A DNA stretch of 64,000 nt from Nereocystis luetkeana (GCA_031213475.1 JARUPZ010000005.1:3821732-3885731), one strand, 5' to 3'. Shown: positions 38,201-51,495, numbered from the stretch's first letter. Translations and numbers: made by a program. The notes: a model not told the origin generated them from the letters alone.

Positions 38201-41200
38201 GTTTGCTCTATCTAAAATGTAAAGCAAACGTTCTCGAACCGCGAGGAAGACCTGCAAAGACAACGTCGGTACCACCTTCCCTTCCTCCCTCCCATAGACT
38301 TTCTGCACACACGGCACACGACGCACCGTCTCAGCCGCGACTGTGTCAGCCAGAAACCGCCGCGACACCGCCTCCTCCGCTCGCATGCCCTCTGCCTCGG
38401 CCCAACACGCGTTGTGCCCCGCTCGGACTGCAATCTTCTCGGCCTCCAAAGTTTTACGCTCTAACTGCGCCTCGATCTCGCGCTTGGTGGCGGCCAAAAC
38501 TTCGAGCGAAACGTTCGCTGCCAGTAAACTCGCGTCTAAAACACCGTTGAGGGAGGACACCTACCAGAAAAGTTTTTCGCCGGTGGGAGGGCGGGCGGGC
38601 GGGCAGGTGGAGACGATAGTGGGGCCGTAGTGAGGCATGCACGCGGGTTTCTTGTCGTTGAAAACGCTCGGGCGAACTATGGGCAGCCTTTCGCATGCAC
38701 GGACTTTTCCCCCGGAAGCTGACTCTCGGCAGCTACGCAAACGTCAGCATTCCGTCGGAGAGATCTCTGTCCCGTGATCAAACCGTGCGAGGTCAACGTC
38801 GAAATACAGCAGCCCCACTCATGGAACAGTCAAGTTTCCCAGAAGATGTACCAGTCCGATACCTGCATTCGATATGCAGGGAAAAAAATTGTAGAGTGTC
38901 CAATCTGCTAAACGTCCTTCCTCCCAATACCAACTCATCCTATCCCAAGGGGTGGGGCGCGCGCCGCTTGCCGACTCTCGCGGCGGGCTCGATTCCCGTG
39001 CATTGCTGTACCTGCTTGAGCTCGTTCTTTAACTCGGCGGACTTCTGCTTCTCTAGCTGTAGTTGCTCGTTTGCCTTCTCAGTTGCTGCGTTCGCGTCGT
39101 GCAGGGCCATGGAAAGCTCCGCAATCGATACAGTTGCCTTGTGGAGGAGTTCGCACCGTACCTGAGATGCGGAGGGAGTATCGTTGGCGTAGGCTTAGAC
39201 GCGTCACCATTTTTGCTGCTAGAGACGATGCTGAAAGCAACCTGATGTGTGAACGTGCAGCTTATCAGTGCACAGGCGAGGGTTACTACAAAAATACTTA
39301 TTCGAATGCACTCGTGGTCGTGCTGAATTGAGCTGATGATCAGGAGCATGCATTGCTTCCCTGAAGATTGCTCTCAGCATCCCCACCAGCAACACCGAGG
39401 GGGTCAGACAAAGCCGCTTCCATGAACTGCCATTTTCGATCGCACAGTAGTGGAGAATATCGATATGCACCGTTTGTATTATCGGTAAGTCTGCTTTGAG
39501 GGGATCCCGCACCTCCAAGTCTTGCTCGAGCTCGTGCTTTGCCTTGCGTTCTTGTTCAAGGCTGCTCTGCGCTTTCTCGAGATCTGCACGCAGACTTTGC
39601 AACTGGCTACTCAACTCTGAGCAGCACTCTTGGACCTCTTGCCTGAGAGAAAAATTGATGTATTCAAAGGAAGCGAAAGCAAAGACGACAAAAAATACGC
39701 TGTCATATCTCAAACAATGCGGGGGGGGCTTATTGGCGTCGTCATATGTACAAGCATGAACTACTCTAAGCGGTCATCGGAAGAAAGACGCTGGATGTCT
39801 TGCCTTTCGCTCTGAACGGACTCCCGTCACTCAAGGCCACAAACGAGGGGAAACCCGTTCTTGTCCTTCTCTACATATACGTAGGACTTGCGTGTGTGGG
39901 GGGGTTCTACCCACGGTCAACCTAAAGTCAACACGATTGCGCAGGGGAACGAACTACCAGAGCGTATACCCGTCGAACAGGGGATGCAGTGCCGGTGTTT
40001 CAGGCGCCAAATGCAGGGGGGGGGTGTACTCGATAGGAGAGATGTACTCGGCCTCATGCATGGCGTAGTCGTATGACCATAGACCCTCGCATCCCTACAA
40101 TGCCAGAACGGAGCATGTCGGTTTTTCACCGACCGAGCAGTCACTGCTTACACCAAGCGCGAAGCGCCGTGAGGTGTCCGGCGAGTCGCATGAAGGGTGA
40201 GCTGCATCCTACCAAGAACCGCGCGTGAGACGGACTTGCATAAGGACGACAGCTTAAATTAGTTACTTAATTTTCGGTGTAGGCACTTCCAGAGACGGCA
40301 ACGCGAGTACTATGTGATTGCCTCTTGGGTGTCTTACCATAAGCACTTCCACGTGATACGAGCATTTTCCTTGTGCGGAGTAAAGGTTCTTCACCTCGCA
40401 CAAAATATCTAATTCGACCACCAGCTGTGACCGACCGCCAAAAAAAACAAAAGCAGTACCCTCGTTGTCTAGCTCAAGTAGTGAGCGGCATGTTTCACAC
40501 TGTCGTTGCCAACTGACGCCAACCCAACCTACATACAATGGGGGGGGGGCACCAAATGCAGGGGGGGGGGGGCATTAACAGTGTGCAGCAAAGCACCGAT
40601 ACACCCGGTGGAACACAAAGGCATAAAGAGATGTCGGTGGAAATTGGTGGCAGGTTGTGAGGGGGAACCCACACCACTTCAGCACCGAAACCAGCCAAGC
40701 CGTGACACCAAACCAGCTCTAGATCGATCGAAGCAGACCGAAACTGATGTAAGCTATATCTACCCACTTTTCGACTCGAAGCTTCCGGCAATCCTCCTCG
40801 AGCACCCGTATGGCTTTGGTCATGATGTCTTCCTGGTCGTCGTCGTCGTAGTCCGAGTTCGAAGCAGCATCGTCTCCTTCCGCCGCTTCAGCGCTTGCTG
40901 ACGAAGAGTCTGCGTTTTTCGTCGAAGGCACCGAGTGGTGAACGGAGCCTTTTAGCTGAAACTAAAACTGCCGGACGTAAAGCGGGAAAGCGCTGCCTGC
41001 CTCAAGCTATGCGACAATACAATACAAATAACAAATCCTTGCCCAGGTGTCGGCTGCTTACCTATGTTCAGAACGTGTGACCGAAAAATCGGATTCTATA
41101 CCACGCACGAGCGACATCGGGCAGTTATCAAGCTCCCCCGCGTAATCCCGCCAGTGCGACGGCGAGCAGCGGTAAATGAAGACCGAGAGATTGTCCTCCT

Positions 41201-44200
41201 AGGCTATATATAGTCTTCAAGATTGGGACGACGCCGTGTACAATCAAAAACATTCTCCACCAAGCCGCTCACATCTGACGACTGTGCACCGGCTTATGAC
41301 CATCTCCTCTACCCGCGGCGTATGGTTGGGTCCATAACCGCCCCCTCCCGGCAACCAGCCAACTGTGCCTCCGTTTATTACCTCCCCCTTTCTTTTATGC
41401 CACCCGGCCCACACCAACTGCGCCTTGCTATCCGAGCTCCGGAAGCGAGGTCCTACAATGGATCTACAACAGTAAAAATTTAGGTTGCTTAGGGGACTCG
41501 CTCTCTCTGGCGGTAGCGGCGCCTTCAACGGCCACTGGACCGAGCATACCTTCCTTCTTTCTCGCGTCTTTTTCGGTGGGATTGTTTTTTTGGCTCTTAA
41601 GGCCGTCCGAGGCCTTCCCAGCTCGCCGAGAACCAGGTTTCTTTGTCGCTCTCACACGCTCCGATTTGGCCGCCTTGGGCCCGCCGGAGCCGTCCGATTG
41701 GGGTTTCTCCTCTTCTGTCGCGCTACCACCGCTCTCTCCCCCAAGCGCGTCTAGGCGCGCCCTAGCGGCCTCCCACATCTTCATCAGGCCTCTTTTTTCC
41801 TTCTCGGCCTTGTGTGCCTGGCCAAGACAGCGACAGTAGCGATGGCGTGTGATAGCAGTGATGGCGTACGCCGGGCGCGCATTGTCAGAGTATCCGCGGC
41901 AAGCTTTCGCGCCAAGGAAGACACTTGTTGCAGCTCTTTTCACCTTGAGCTGCCCGCGCCCGCCGCAACCGAATGTTCTCAGCTCCCTCAGCAAATCTGG
42001 CCCCAGCCCAAAGATACAACCAAAATAGCGCGATCGACCTTCGTTTTGACCCATCTGGCACAACAACTATGGCATATCCATAACCCTAACCCTAACCTTA
42101 ACAAAAACGTGATCGCATCGACCACGTCTTGGGTTCCGCCATGACCCATCCCGCTGCAAGCCTCCAACTGTTTCGTACCTTAGCCTTTGCCTCCTCCAGA
42201 TGTCTCCTCAGCTCCTCTATTTCAAGGGATGATTCTGCTTCGCGTTTCGCGTACGCCCCCGAAAGGATGTCTTCTCCTGCCGCTGCCGAAGCCTACGCCG
42301 GCAAGTTTCGCAAAGCGACGGGGTGCAAAAGGGGCTTGGGGTTTGCCGTGCGTAGGTTCGGTGCCCGGTATTGATGAGAGACTTTCACCTACTTTCAGGA
42401 CCCTCCAGGTGCCCCCCTATTGCTGAGAGGGTATAATGTGTGGCATGATTTCCTAAGGGAAACATCCCAAGTCCCGACTGCTTCCCTCCGATGGTCGGCA
42501 AACGTGCATTTACCGCGTGGTTAAGACATATACGAAGTATATATATGCTGCCTTTGTGTGTTCTCCCCCTACTGCAGCAGTTATGGCTCAGCAGCAGCAA
42601 ACGTGCCACGTAAAAGTCCAGGCATGAGAGGACCTTGCTTGACGAAGTTGTGGCGGCACGTACAGTGGGCCTCTAGGTAAATCCAACCCTCTTCGCGGAA
42701 GCGTCAAGCACCAGCGACAAAAATTGTCACGAAACACGAGAATGGCAAGCAGCAGCAACAAAAGAAGCAACACCGAAAAAAGTGAAGTCACCTCTACCGT
42801 TGATATAACCATTTCTGATTGCTGCGTAGTTGCTTCCAACTCTCCCGCGATCAAGTCGCGATCGACTTCCCTGGCAGCCACTTCCCTCTGTCTCTCCGCC
42901 ATGCGGCGGAAGCGGTCCAACTCTTCTTCCTACCGCGCGCGGTGACGCACCGGGGGGGTGGTGGGGAGGGGGAGGGTAGGAGGTGAGTGGTGGAGCCGGG
43001 GGCGGGGGTTGAAGGGCGGGGGTTGGGGGGCGGGGTCGGGGGGCGGGGGGGGGACTACAGCACGCAACGCTCAACACCAAGTATATATTATCGCGCCCGC
43101 GGGGTACGCATGGAACAGGCCCTTTATTTAATTAAATGCATGGAGTGTATTTCAAGGTTAGTGTTGAGGCCAATGTGGAACCAGAGTCAGCCGCGGTGAG
43201 GCGATGCCCCCGATAAAGTATCACGAAGGGTGTGGTGTGATGGGGGCGGCGGCTATGTACATCGTGGGCAACCTCCCATGGGCAGAGAACGACACGTAGT
43301 GCCGTGCAACGAGCACGAACATATTGTGAGATAACAATCTCGCTCGAAAATATGCACCGTTCTGCCTTGAAAGCAACTAATAAGAAGGCAAAGTGCGTGT
43401 CAGTATAACTTTTCATCACCTTCTTCCGCAGCTCTTCGGTAAGTTCGAGCACCAGCAACTGGTCACTCTTAGTCTGCGTCTCGAGCGTTTCAGCGGTCGT
43501 AGGTTGCCCCTCGAACACCTCAGCTTCACCGTGGGATGCCGCCGGGTCGGGACCAATGGGAAGCGATTGAGGTACTTGCTCAGTAGTCGCAGCCTGGGGT
43601 TGACGGCGCTGTACCACACCAACCGATTAAAAAAAAACAAGCAGAGCGAAAAACAAAATCAGAAACAGAGAAAGGAGATTCGGCGAGGTTAGTACTTTCG
43701 TAGTTTCAGCATGTTTGCTGCTGTGTCTTTTGCCTGAACTTCCTGACGTTCTAACTTCAACAACGCCCGAGTCCCAGATCCATTTTTTCCTAGGCCTCAA
43801 AACTTCTATAAAGCACGCAACAGCACCGCAAACCCTCCAAAATATTATATAATGAAGGACTACCAAAACAACCGCCGCAAAGTCGGCAGTTACTCGGACT
43901 TGCGCGACTTGTGAACGGCATGGTGTTGTAAGTCTTTTATCCTGGGCTGAGTAATCGATCACCTTCACAATGGGTCAAATGCAGCGCGCACCTCAATAGC
44001 ACCACCGCCCTCGCTGTCGCAATCGCTGTCGAAAGCGTTTGCGAGGTACTCCTCCCTCGCAGCAGTAAGCTCGTCCAGCAATGATGCTTCGCTTTCCTTA
44101 GAAGCGTCGAGCATGGTCCGTAGCTGGATTTTCGAAAAAATAGAAGTGCAAGCGTGGTGGGCTCGGACGTGTCCAATAATCCAGAGCAGACAGAGGCATA

Positions 44201-47200
44201 CTGCACTAATAATTGAGGACTCATAATAGTACGCTTTCGCGGGCGTTTAGGTACGGCGTCTGCTCTTCTTGCCAAAAGTAAACCCTCACGCGTGCCTGTG
44301 TGCCTCACGTCCTGTTTCCTTCACGCGAACAGCATGCTAACGAAGGCGTTGAAGAACGGTGTCTGCTCCTTGTTTGAGCAACGCAGCCCTCACGCCCGGC
44401 TTCCATAACGCCAACACTGGCAGGGCCAAGTGACTGAATACTACCGCCCCGAAAAACAGGATCGTCGATGGAGCATTCCAGGCGAAGGGTTGCTTGGCAG
44501 ACGGTTCCAATCGATTAAAGATATGAGGGTCCATATCACCGTGGAAAAAATCTGCATGGTTAGTACACCGACCACGTAAAAACAACACACCGTGATCCCT
44601 TTAGGGTGGGCGGCTGCAATCGATAAGATCTGCGTATCCATATCGTAGCGAAGGAAATTTGTATCATGGCAGTAGGGCAGTGCGTTCATCAACCACGTTA
44701 AAACCCCCACACAATACTGTAGAATACCTTCAGGGTGGACTGGCGCTCGTTTTCCTGTTGGTCGATTAAGGTCTTTTCTAGTGAGGCGTTTGCGCCCTCT
44801 GACGCCTGGACATCCTTTTTCAGCGACGCGACCACCTTTCTCAGTTCTTCTGCAGCCTTCGTCTGGAAAAAGAGTGACCCGCAACAAGCCATAGCAGGGA
44901 GGGGGTGCGTACTGATCAATAGGGGAGGCGGGGGGCTCCCGTTAAAAATGTCTCACCCACCATGCCTCTCGACATCTCGGGTCTGTACGTCATGGTTGTC
45001 GTCTCCTGCGGCAAGAACGTACAATATACCATCGTCCACCTCCAGCCTTACTTGGGCAGTTTTGTCCCGCTTGCGTGGGGGCATGAGAGCAAATGGGAAG
45101 GGTTTATTCGAGGATATCCATCGTGTCAGCATTCCACACGCCGTGCGTGCCCCACACGAGACTGCTGGGCCCGGCTGGATCCCCAATCATGGTCAGTAAA
45201 GGTCCGCGACATTGTCGAGCATCGAGCGTGCAATGCCCTGCTTTAGGTGCGCCACTAGGGGAAGCTTATCGCCAATATTACAGAATTCCGACAAACCATG
45301 CGTGTTGTGTCAAGGCTATCCCGGTCGTTGACAGTGGTGTTTCAAGCATCGACGTACACAGAGTATACGGAATGCTACGTATGAGTTGGCAAATATAACC
45401 TCGAGCGCAAAAGCAGTCTTTCTCTCACCTGCAGGTCCCTCTCAAAGACCACGAGCGTGGTTTCTTCAGACATTTTCTGCAAGATGTGCTGCATCTCCTC
45501 CACCTGGCACACGAAAAGGCGGCTCCAATTAGTCCGCGTCAAGCTTGAGAGCTCAGACCTCACCCATGCTAGCGCATGGCTGGACAAGAGTGCTATTACG
45601 ACTTACAGTAGTGCTGGATAAGCATCGGTGAAATAAAAACGTGCAGAGACTACCTAAAGCATGCAGGTGCGAACGGATGCTTCATGCCCCCTTTGGACGA
45701 ATCGCACCGTACTCCCCGCGCCGCATCGCAGCCACCTTGACACCGCACGCTTACGCCACGCGACTTTGAGCGTGTCACGTGCCCATCTGTCCGTAGAAGT
45801 ACAGTACGAGCATGGCGCTATCACTCCCAGTTATTGTGCCCCAGAAACAATGGTGGTCTAGATAAGTCATGAGGAACAATGCCCGTTCCAGGGAACATCT
45901 CCTTCGATTTTACGATGTTACCACACCAGACTAAAGTTTGTTTACCCAACCAAGCCAAGCCTTGCCAGGTGCTAAAACAAAATGACCGCAGGAGTGAGAG
46001 TCTGAAAGATCAAAGGTCGAAGGGGTAGGGCACTGCTAGGATTCTGATAAACAATGGACAGAGCGTGTGCGTCGAACTCATCCATGTTTCCACGGTTACC
46101 CTAAAAACGCTGGATGGACAAACCCACGCACGACGTACACTTCACAGACGAACGGCGAAGTACGTCCTGGTCCACTGTTGCCAGCTATCGCACCTGTTCG
46201 CTTTTCTGGGCAGCTCGGTCCAGGTTCTCCCTCATGTCAACCGCGGCGGCCTCCAGTTCTGAAATATTCCGATTGGCCGTTTTTAAGAGGTTTGCCCCCC
46301 TGTTCCTCTCTTCCGTTAGCTTGGTGATCACCTCCGGCCCAGCTCCCTCGAGCCTCTTCTTGAGCGACATTATCTCCTGGTGGGTGGCGTGTGGCGCAAC
46401 ACACCAAAGAGCTGTTTGGTACAGGAGAATGTTTACCGTAGAACTAGCACAGCAATTAGCTAATATTTTACCGGGTATGCGGCACCGCAGTACAGTAGTA
46501 GATAACACGTTCACATAAGATAACACGTTCACATTGGCTCTTTTAGACCGTCAGAACAGCACCCACCTTTCCGAGAAAAAATGCTTGGGAGTATGTTAGC
46601 GAGCTCTGCCCTCGTGAAATGATTTCATGTGATGACAAGGCTTTTACAATGGCTCTAGCAATTAGTACTGATTATACACGATATATACGGGTAGCTCAGA
46701 ATAGGCAACACCTCCGCACTTGACATTGTCGAGGACACGCGTTCGAAGTTCACTCCGAACGTTTCTTTGGCGGATATTCGTTGCGCGTGCGTCTCAAATA
46801 ACTATTTTACTGAGCAACCGTGGATACCCACACATTGGATCGCAGAGTGGGTAAGCCCGCTCGACCGTACTCGGATATCTGTCAACGGATTCACCCTAAA
46901 GATCCCACCGCTCCGCGTGGTTCACCACAACGACTAGCAGACTAAGAAACATATAGTGCTGGTACAGGCAGTGTTAGCAACCAACCTGGCAGCTTAGCGC
47001 CAGACGCCGACGGTGCCGCCGTGGCTGCTGCTGTGTATACCGCGTCGAATCTATCCCCTGAACACTACGAGTAAATGGGCTGCATCACGTGGTTGATTTC
47101 GTAAGTCGTGGGGCCTGTGGATTCGCGTGACACCCTCCACCAACCGCTCTAAAAACCCTTCCCTCGCAGTCAGTTATTATTGCCACCGTCGCACGCGTCG

Positions 47201-50200
47201 GACAGCTCAGGTAATCAAACCATCAAGTTATCAAATCATCAGATCATCAGATCATCAGGTCTTCATTTCATCACCTAGATATTTCGGAGCAGCTTCATAC
47301 CTGATCTATACCATCTGCACGATCTAGACCACGCTTGCCGGGGGGGATGGATCTGTATGATACGGATCTTGCACAATATCTCATAGCAGCAAATACAGGA
47401 TCTAGACGGTCTACAGTAGATGATCTACAGTAGATGGTCCAGATCGTGGTCCGTCCGATGTGTGCATTTTTCCGTGTTCCACTTTCCTCTCGTAGACATA
47501 TACTCCTCGCCGCCTACCTACCAGTGCCCCCCCCCCCCCCGCCCCGTTTTTTATAAGCTTATCAACAGTCAGACTACAAAACCACTTGTTCCGGTGGGTA
47601 ACGCTAACTCACCCGGACCATTGCCGTCTTGAGCACGGTAAACTCGGACTCCAAAGATCCCTTTTTTACGCGGTACGCCTCGAAATCTGCGTTGCTGCAG
47701 CCCAGCCGTCTCTCCGCCTCCGCTACTTTTGCTTGTAGCTCGTCGCCCCGACTCCTCAGCCTCATCAGCTCTTTGTCGTCAGAGTGGATAATCTGGCGGT
47801 ATGGGTTTTTGTTTTTCGTGTGACAGACAAGAGTTTTTGTTGCACAGATACTTCAAAGGCACCTCTCGTCAGTTGCTGTGAGATCGGAAATTTCGCCGAA
47901 ACTCTCCTCTTTGAACACTACGCGTGATACTACTGTAGTGATCCTTCGATCGCATGTGCTACGGGGTTTATGGACCTCGTGAAGGACACAGAGAGATCGG
48001 TGACTCTCCTGTATTTAGACGATTGTGTTTGTTTCTTTTCCGGTGACAGTGGGCTGGCGCTCCGGCGGGATGCGTTCGTGTCCAAAATCACGGGCATGGG
48101 CGGTAGAGGTAGGGGTACGAGCACGTCCGCAGTATTACATGGCACGACCTTCGGCGTGCACTGACGAGGCGGACGTCATTCGAATTGGCGGGGTGTGCAG
48201 GTGTAGTATGGGCGCACGAGCAAGGGGGGTGCCTAACATATCGCTAGACTCAGCAAACATGTCTTCTGTCCTCGCAGGGTACACCCACCTCAGCCACGGG
48301 CACTATATTGATAGTTTACAGCAATGCTGCACTCTTAAGACAGCTCACAAGCTGGCTCATGTATCTCCCGGCTAACATTGTACAGTATGTATCATCGACC
48401 AGGTATCAAATAATAGTATAGCTCAATGCACACCCGGCATGCATGTTGGCAGCTCATGCAGCTCTATTAGATACCAGGTATTGATTAATCTACCCCGAAC
48501 TGAGCCAGCTCCGAAGCTACGGTGGGCTGACCTGTCCCATGCGTGCAGTGTCGGCTACTACAAAGCTGCGCCGAGTGAATCGAGTGAACGCGAAGCCCTA
48601 GATGTTCATCCTATGTTTTCGTTCTTTGTTGTCGATCGCCCCATCGCACCTCCATCGTCCCCCCACACCCGTCGCAGGGAGACATGTCTAGGTTGGCGCC
48701 GCTCGGCGCGTAGAGCTGGAGAACCGGCCGAAAATCCAGCGAGGGGATCCCTACCAAGTTAGCCTCTCCCGGGGTGTGCTTAGCCGGCGTTTCGACCTGC
48801 CAGCGCGACGTGATGACGGATTTGTCGGAATTTGTTCGACTAACGCTGCTGCGACCCCCCCGGAGTATCGGGGCCAAGTACTCTCGCTCCGTCTCGAGAT
48901 TAACGGGCTAACGACGACTGTGCCCCGTGCACGCCTCACACTTTTGATCAAAACTTCGCGCAAAAGGCACCGCGCATGTACGGCGTTGAGGTGTTCATCG
49001 ATCCATTGCGGTGGCCGTGTAAGGTGCAAGAACCAACGTGCTGGGAAGCGAGCGACATTGGCATGGTATGTAGCGTGGCCAGCCTCACTCACTCCGCACG
49101 GTATTAGTTTGACGACTGTAACACTGTTCCAGCAAATGCCGAGACGCGTGGCATACCTGATCTCGTACAATCTGCTTGAGGTTCTGGACATCGATTATAT
49201 ACGCCTTCCTCATGGCGTCCAAGGCCTGGGTGCGTCGTTTGACATGGCGCTTCAGTTCGGCGTTCTCTTTGTTCTGCGGGGACGAAGCAGGCCGAGCGGA
49301 GGGATATCAGATGTCAAAACCAGTATATTTGTATCACAGAGCAAATGCAGGACACCTATTACTGTACTGTGCCGTACTACAGAGTTGTATTAATAGTAGG
49401 AAAACGAGGACCAAGAAATCCGGTTTGAGACTTGAGGGAAAAAATAGAATCCTGACGTGGTTATATTGAAATTAGTGTAGAACACACCCTTTATTTTTCT
49501 GTACTATAAATAAGTAAGAAATCCAGCTTGGGCCCCAGCAATCCCTGTTTCTTGTTAATATAATATTATCTGTATTACTACTACTACTGTGCGGCTTGTG
49601 CTCATGTTGATACTGCGTATGGGTATGTCGTTGTACCTGTTACCAAGACACCAACCATTGTATCACCCCCCAACCACGCAGTGGCCGTTGGTGTAATCCT
49701 CACTTTTCATGGTCAACACTCCCCCTGTGAAGTCCCAAGAGAGTTTTTGTACCCGAATACGTTCTTTTTTCGAGTTTTGCACACACACTTTTTCAGTTGT
49801 GCCGAATACAGGCCCTATCTATGATAATCATTGCGTATTATTATTAAGTCTGTTATTACACGCACCAGGTTGTCGACGTGCTCTCGTAAGGCATCCACAT
49901 CCAGGGGCGGGATGGGTTCTCCGGGCGTTGCCGGCGTGGTCGTATCCTCCAGGGAGGTGCCATCGCCCTCGACGATCCCAAAGAGCCTTGGCGACCACCT
50001 CTGAGGATGGAGGATATAACGTTGAAGCGAAATAAACGGCAGTAAAACCGCAACAACGTATTTAGGGACAAATAACTTTGAATTAGTGTTGGAAGATAAT
50101 ATTTGCGGAGGCAACAGAATGATACCTTGTTCTGTCTTGCCGTGGTTGTGCGCGTTGGGTCACGAAACGCTCGTGGAAGGGCAGCGCCGGAGTTTTTCCA

Positions 50201-50664
50201 TAGCAGTAACTCCAGGGGAAGCCATTGCTGTGCTCTCCAACTTCAAGTGTCGACACGATGGCGCACAAAGGCAGTACGTACAGCACTGGAATATACAGCA
50301 ACAGAGCAGTACACGGGTAGGAAAGGTCACTCGATACACGGAAAACACCTGGCAGAAAAAAGTCCTCCACCTCACCAGCAACTCATTCAGACACGCCAAC
50401 GAGCGCGCTAGACAATCATGAGCATGCTGCGCTCCTACGATGCGCCACAAGAGCTAGCGACAAGCAAGCCGGCCGGACTCCAGCTAGCCGCGGGATATTT
50501 TGTCAGCTTCCAGGTAACTTTTGGGATTTCGCTTCTGCCGCGCCGGTCCAACGCACCAAATCCTCCGTCTCGACGTAGTGCTCCGAATCCCCATAAGAGA
50601 CAGCACTCTTCTCTAGCGCATGCGTGCTGTCGTCCACCGTCGAGTAGGGGTCGTCCACGGCCAT
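29262..50664 (-). CDS. Large coiled-coil protein of unknown family, 26 exons, about 1,291 aa
   Basis: Exons (high to low): 50664-50519, 49998-49866, 49273-49157, 48796-48650, 47792-47613, 46376-46194, 45503-45429, 44862-44728, 44123-43992, 43593-43420, 42929-42792, 42292-42179, 41817-41550, 40909-40768, 39642-39513, 39161-39012, 38560-38276, 37764-37675, 36765-36637, 36036-35909, 34490-34229, 33787-33699, 32731-32635, 31295-31116, 30633-30508, 29387-29262 (TGA). Every junction is GT-AG with matching phase and the total of 3,876 nt is a multiple of three. The N terminus is acidic and lacks a signal peptide. Residues about 80-132 form a first helix, then a compact segment (133-181) has FRPVLQLYAPSG and PCDGCGG, with cysteines near 174 and 177. 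From about 185 to the end it is heptad-like coiled coil, broken by a basic Lys/Arg/Ser-rich stretch (about 590-647), an acidic DYDDDDQED patch (about 670) and a Pro/Ala-rich linker (about 999-1086). No transmembrane segment is evident. A centrosomal, ciliary or Golgi scaffold is possible, but I do not recognise the family. Confidence 0.85.
30130..30341 (+). mobile_element. SINE-sized poly(C)-ended element, family P1, copy 2
   Basis: Diverged forward copy in an intron of the coiled-coil gene, with the same block order: AAGTCCGCGGTTCTT, GGTTCGCGCTTTGG, GTCGGGGAAAACCCGGCG, GGGTCTATGGTTATACGAC, CATGCATAGCATGAGCGCAC, CCCCCC. Confidence 0.65.
31574..32395. repeat. 11-bp minisatellite (CCATGGTGCTT)n
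   Basis: About 820 bp of variably degenerate CCATGGTGCTT units, most regular at 32255-32395, in an intron of the coiled-coil gene. Because 11 is not a multiple of three, all frames read through a cycling pattern, which explains several overlapping open frames on both strands. Confidence 0.95.
32447..32590. repeat. Perfect 72-bp tandem duplication
   Basis: Positions 32447-32518 and 32519-32590 are identical (starting CCAAATTACCCATGAACAAT), directly after the 11-bp minisatellite. Perfect identity implies a recent duplication or an assembly artefact. Confidence 0.95.
33205..33500 (+). repeat. Iterated 3' ends of family P1 with long poly(C) runs
   Basis: At least three partial units carry ACGACTACGGTCATGCATGACATGAGTAC followed by poly(C), alternating with GCGGCCATATATGATAATGAGTAC and more poly(C). 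Only the 3' part of the P1 element is present, so it looks like local amplification of the tail. A further fragment is at 34018-34100. Confidence 0.6.
40012..40245 (-). mobile_element. SINE-sized poly(C)-ended element, family P1, copy 3
   Basis: Nearly full-length copy in reverse orientation: poly(G) at the left, then TGTACTCGATAGGAGAG, CATAGACCCTCGCATCCC, and CCAAGCGCGAAGCGCCGTGA to the right. It lies in an intron of the coiled-coil gene. Confidence 0.65.
42078..42102. repeat. Short interstitial telomere-like repeat
   Basis: About two and a half CCCTAA units with one variant, in an intron of the coiled-coil gene. It matches the TTAGGG telomere type but is too short to mean much. Confidence 0.5.
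47295..47470 (+). repeat. Dispersed GATGATC family, copy 5
   Basis: Forward copy: CTGCACGATCTAGACCACG, a GGATGGATCTGTATGATACGG block, GATCTTGCACAATATC, GATGATCTACAGTAGATGG and CCGATGTGTGCA. It is preceded by CATCAGATCATCAG iterations. Confidence 0.65.
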
Positions 50665-51495
50665 GGCAGGGTGAGAAGTTTTGTGGCATTATTACTGCCT
50701 TGGAACGTGGAACCTGGGTGCTCGGCTGTTCGGCCGGGCAGTTAGGCCGGTGCGGCGGGATCGGTACCCGTTCGATTTTTATGGTTGATGTCCGGAGTCC
50801 GGAGTCCGGAGTCCAGTGGGCCTTGCAGTCCTCCAGCGCGGGCTTATTTGGATGACCGTGCCTACAGCAGTATGACATATGCCCAAGTGTCATAGGGGCA
50901 TCTTTGTTCTGCTATTAATAAATGTGAGGACGAACAGGCTATATAGCCGATGTATATATGTGTGTGCATTACCTGGTATGAAAAAAGCTACCAGGGTATA
51001 CTACAGCCGTCGACGTTCCGTAGTGTACGAGGTATGTTCGATTGTCAACTGATGAAAGGTTCCATTCTGTCTGGAAATGTAGGACCGTATGGGTAAATAC
51101 TATTGCTACGAGTACTGTAGATATAATATACGCAACAAACGATCGACTGGTACGTATATACCCGGTATATACCTGGTATACAAATATACGCAGCGGCTGT
51201 TCTACCCAGTGATCCCTGTAAACCACAGACCATTGCTAAGACGACAGATGATTGATGATTGATGAAGAGTCGCCCAGTCGGCCGGCTAGACCTTGATCGC
51301 TTCCGACCGGCTTATATTTTCTGGTACCCTCCTGACACTCGCCTCTTGGCGGCATAAGGACCACGTAGAGGCACTTTGAAGCAGTAGTCTATTAATAGAG
51401 GCTTTCAATCCTCTATGGACCCCTCCCATCCCATTTGTCGGCGTTTTCGTCAAGCCCTTAGCCTTTAGATTAACGGCTGAAAAAAACTTTATTAA

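Noticed and set aside
38249..38275. Alternative 3' end for the coiled-coil exon at 38560-38276, reading through to the next CAG|GT
   Set aside because: The donor at 38275 keeps phase 0 and gives a normal exon; reading on would add sequence without coiled-coil character. Not fully excluded.
42078..42102. Telomere repeats suggesting a chromosome end or fusion
   Set aside because: Only two to three units inside an intron of an intact gene; too short to indicate a fusion.
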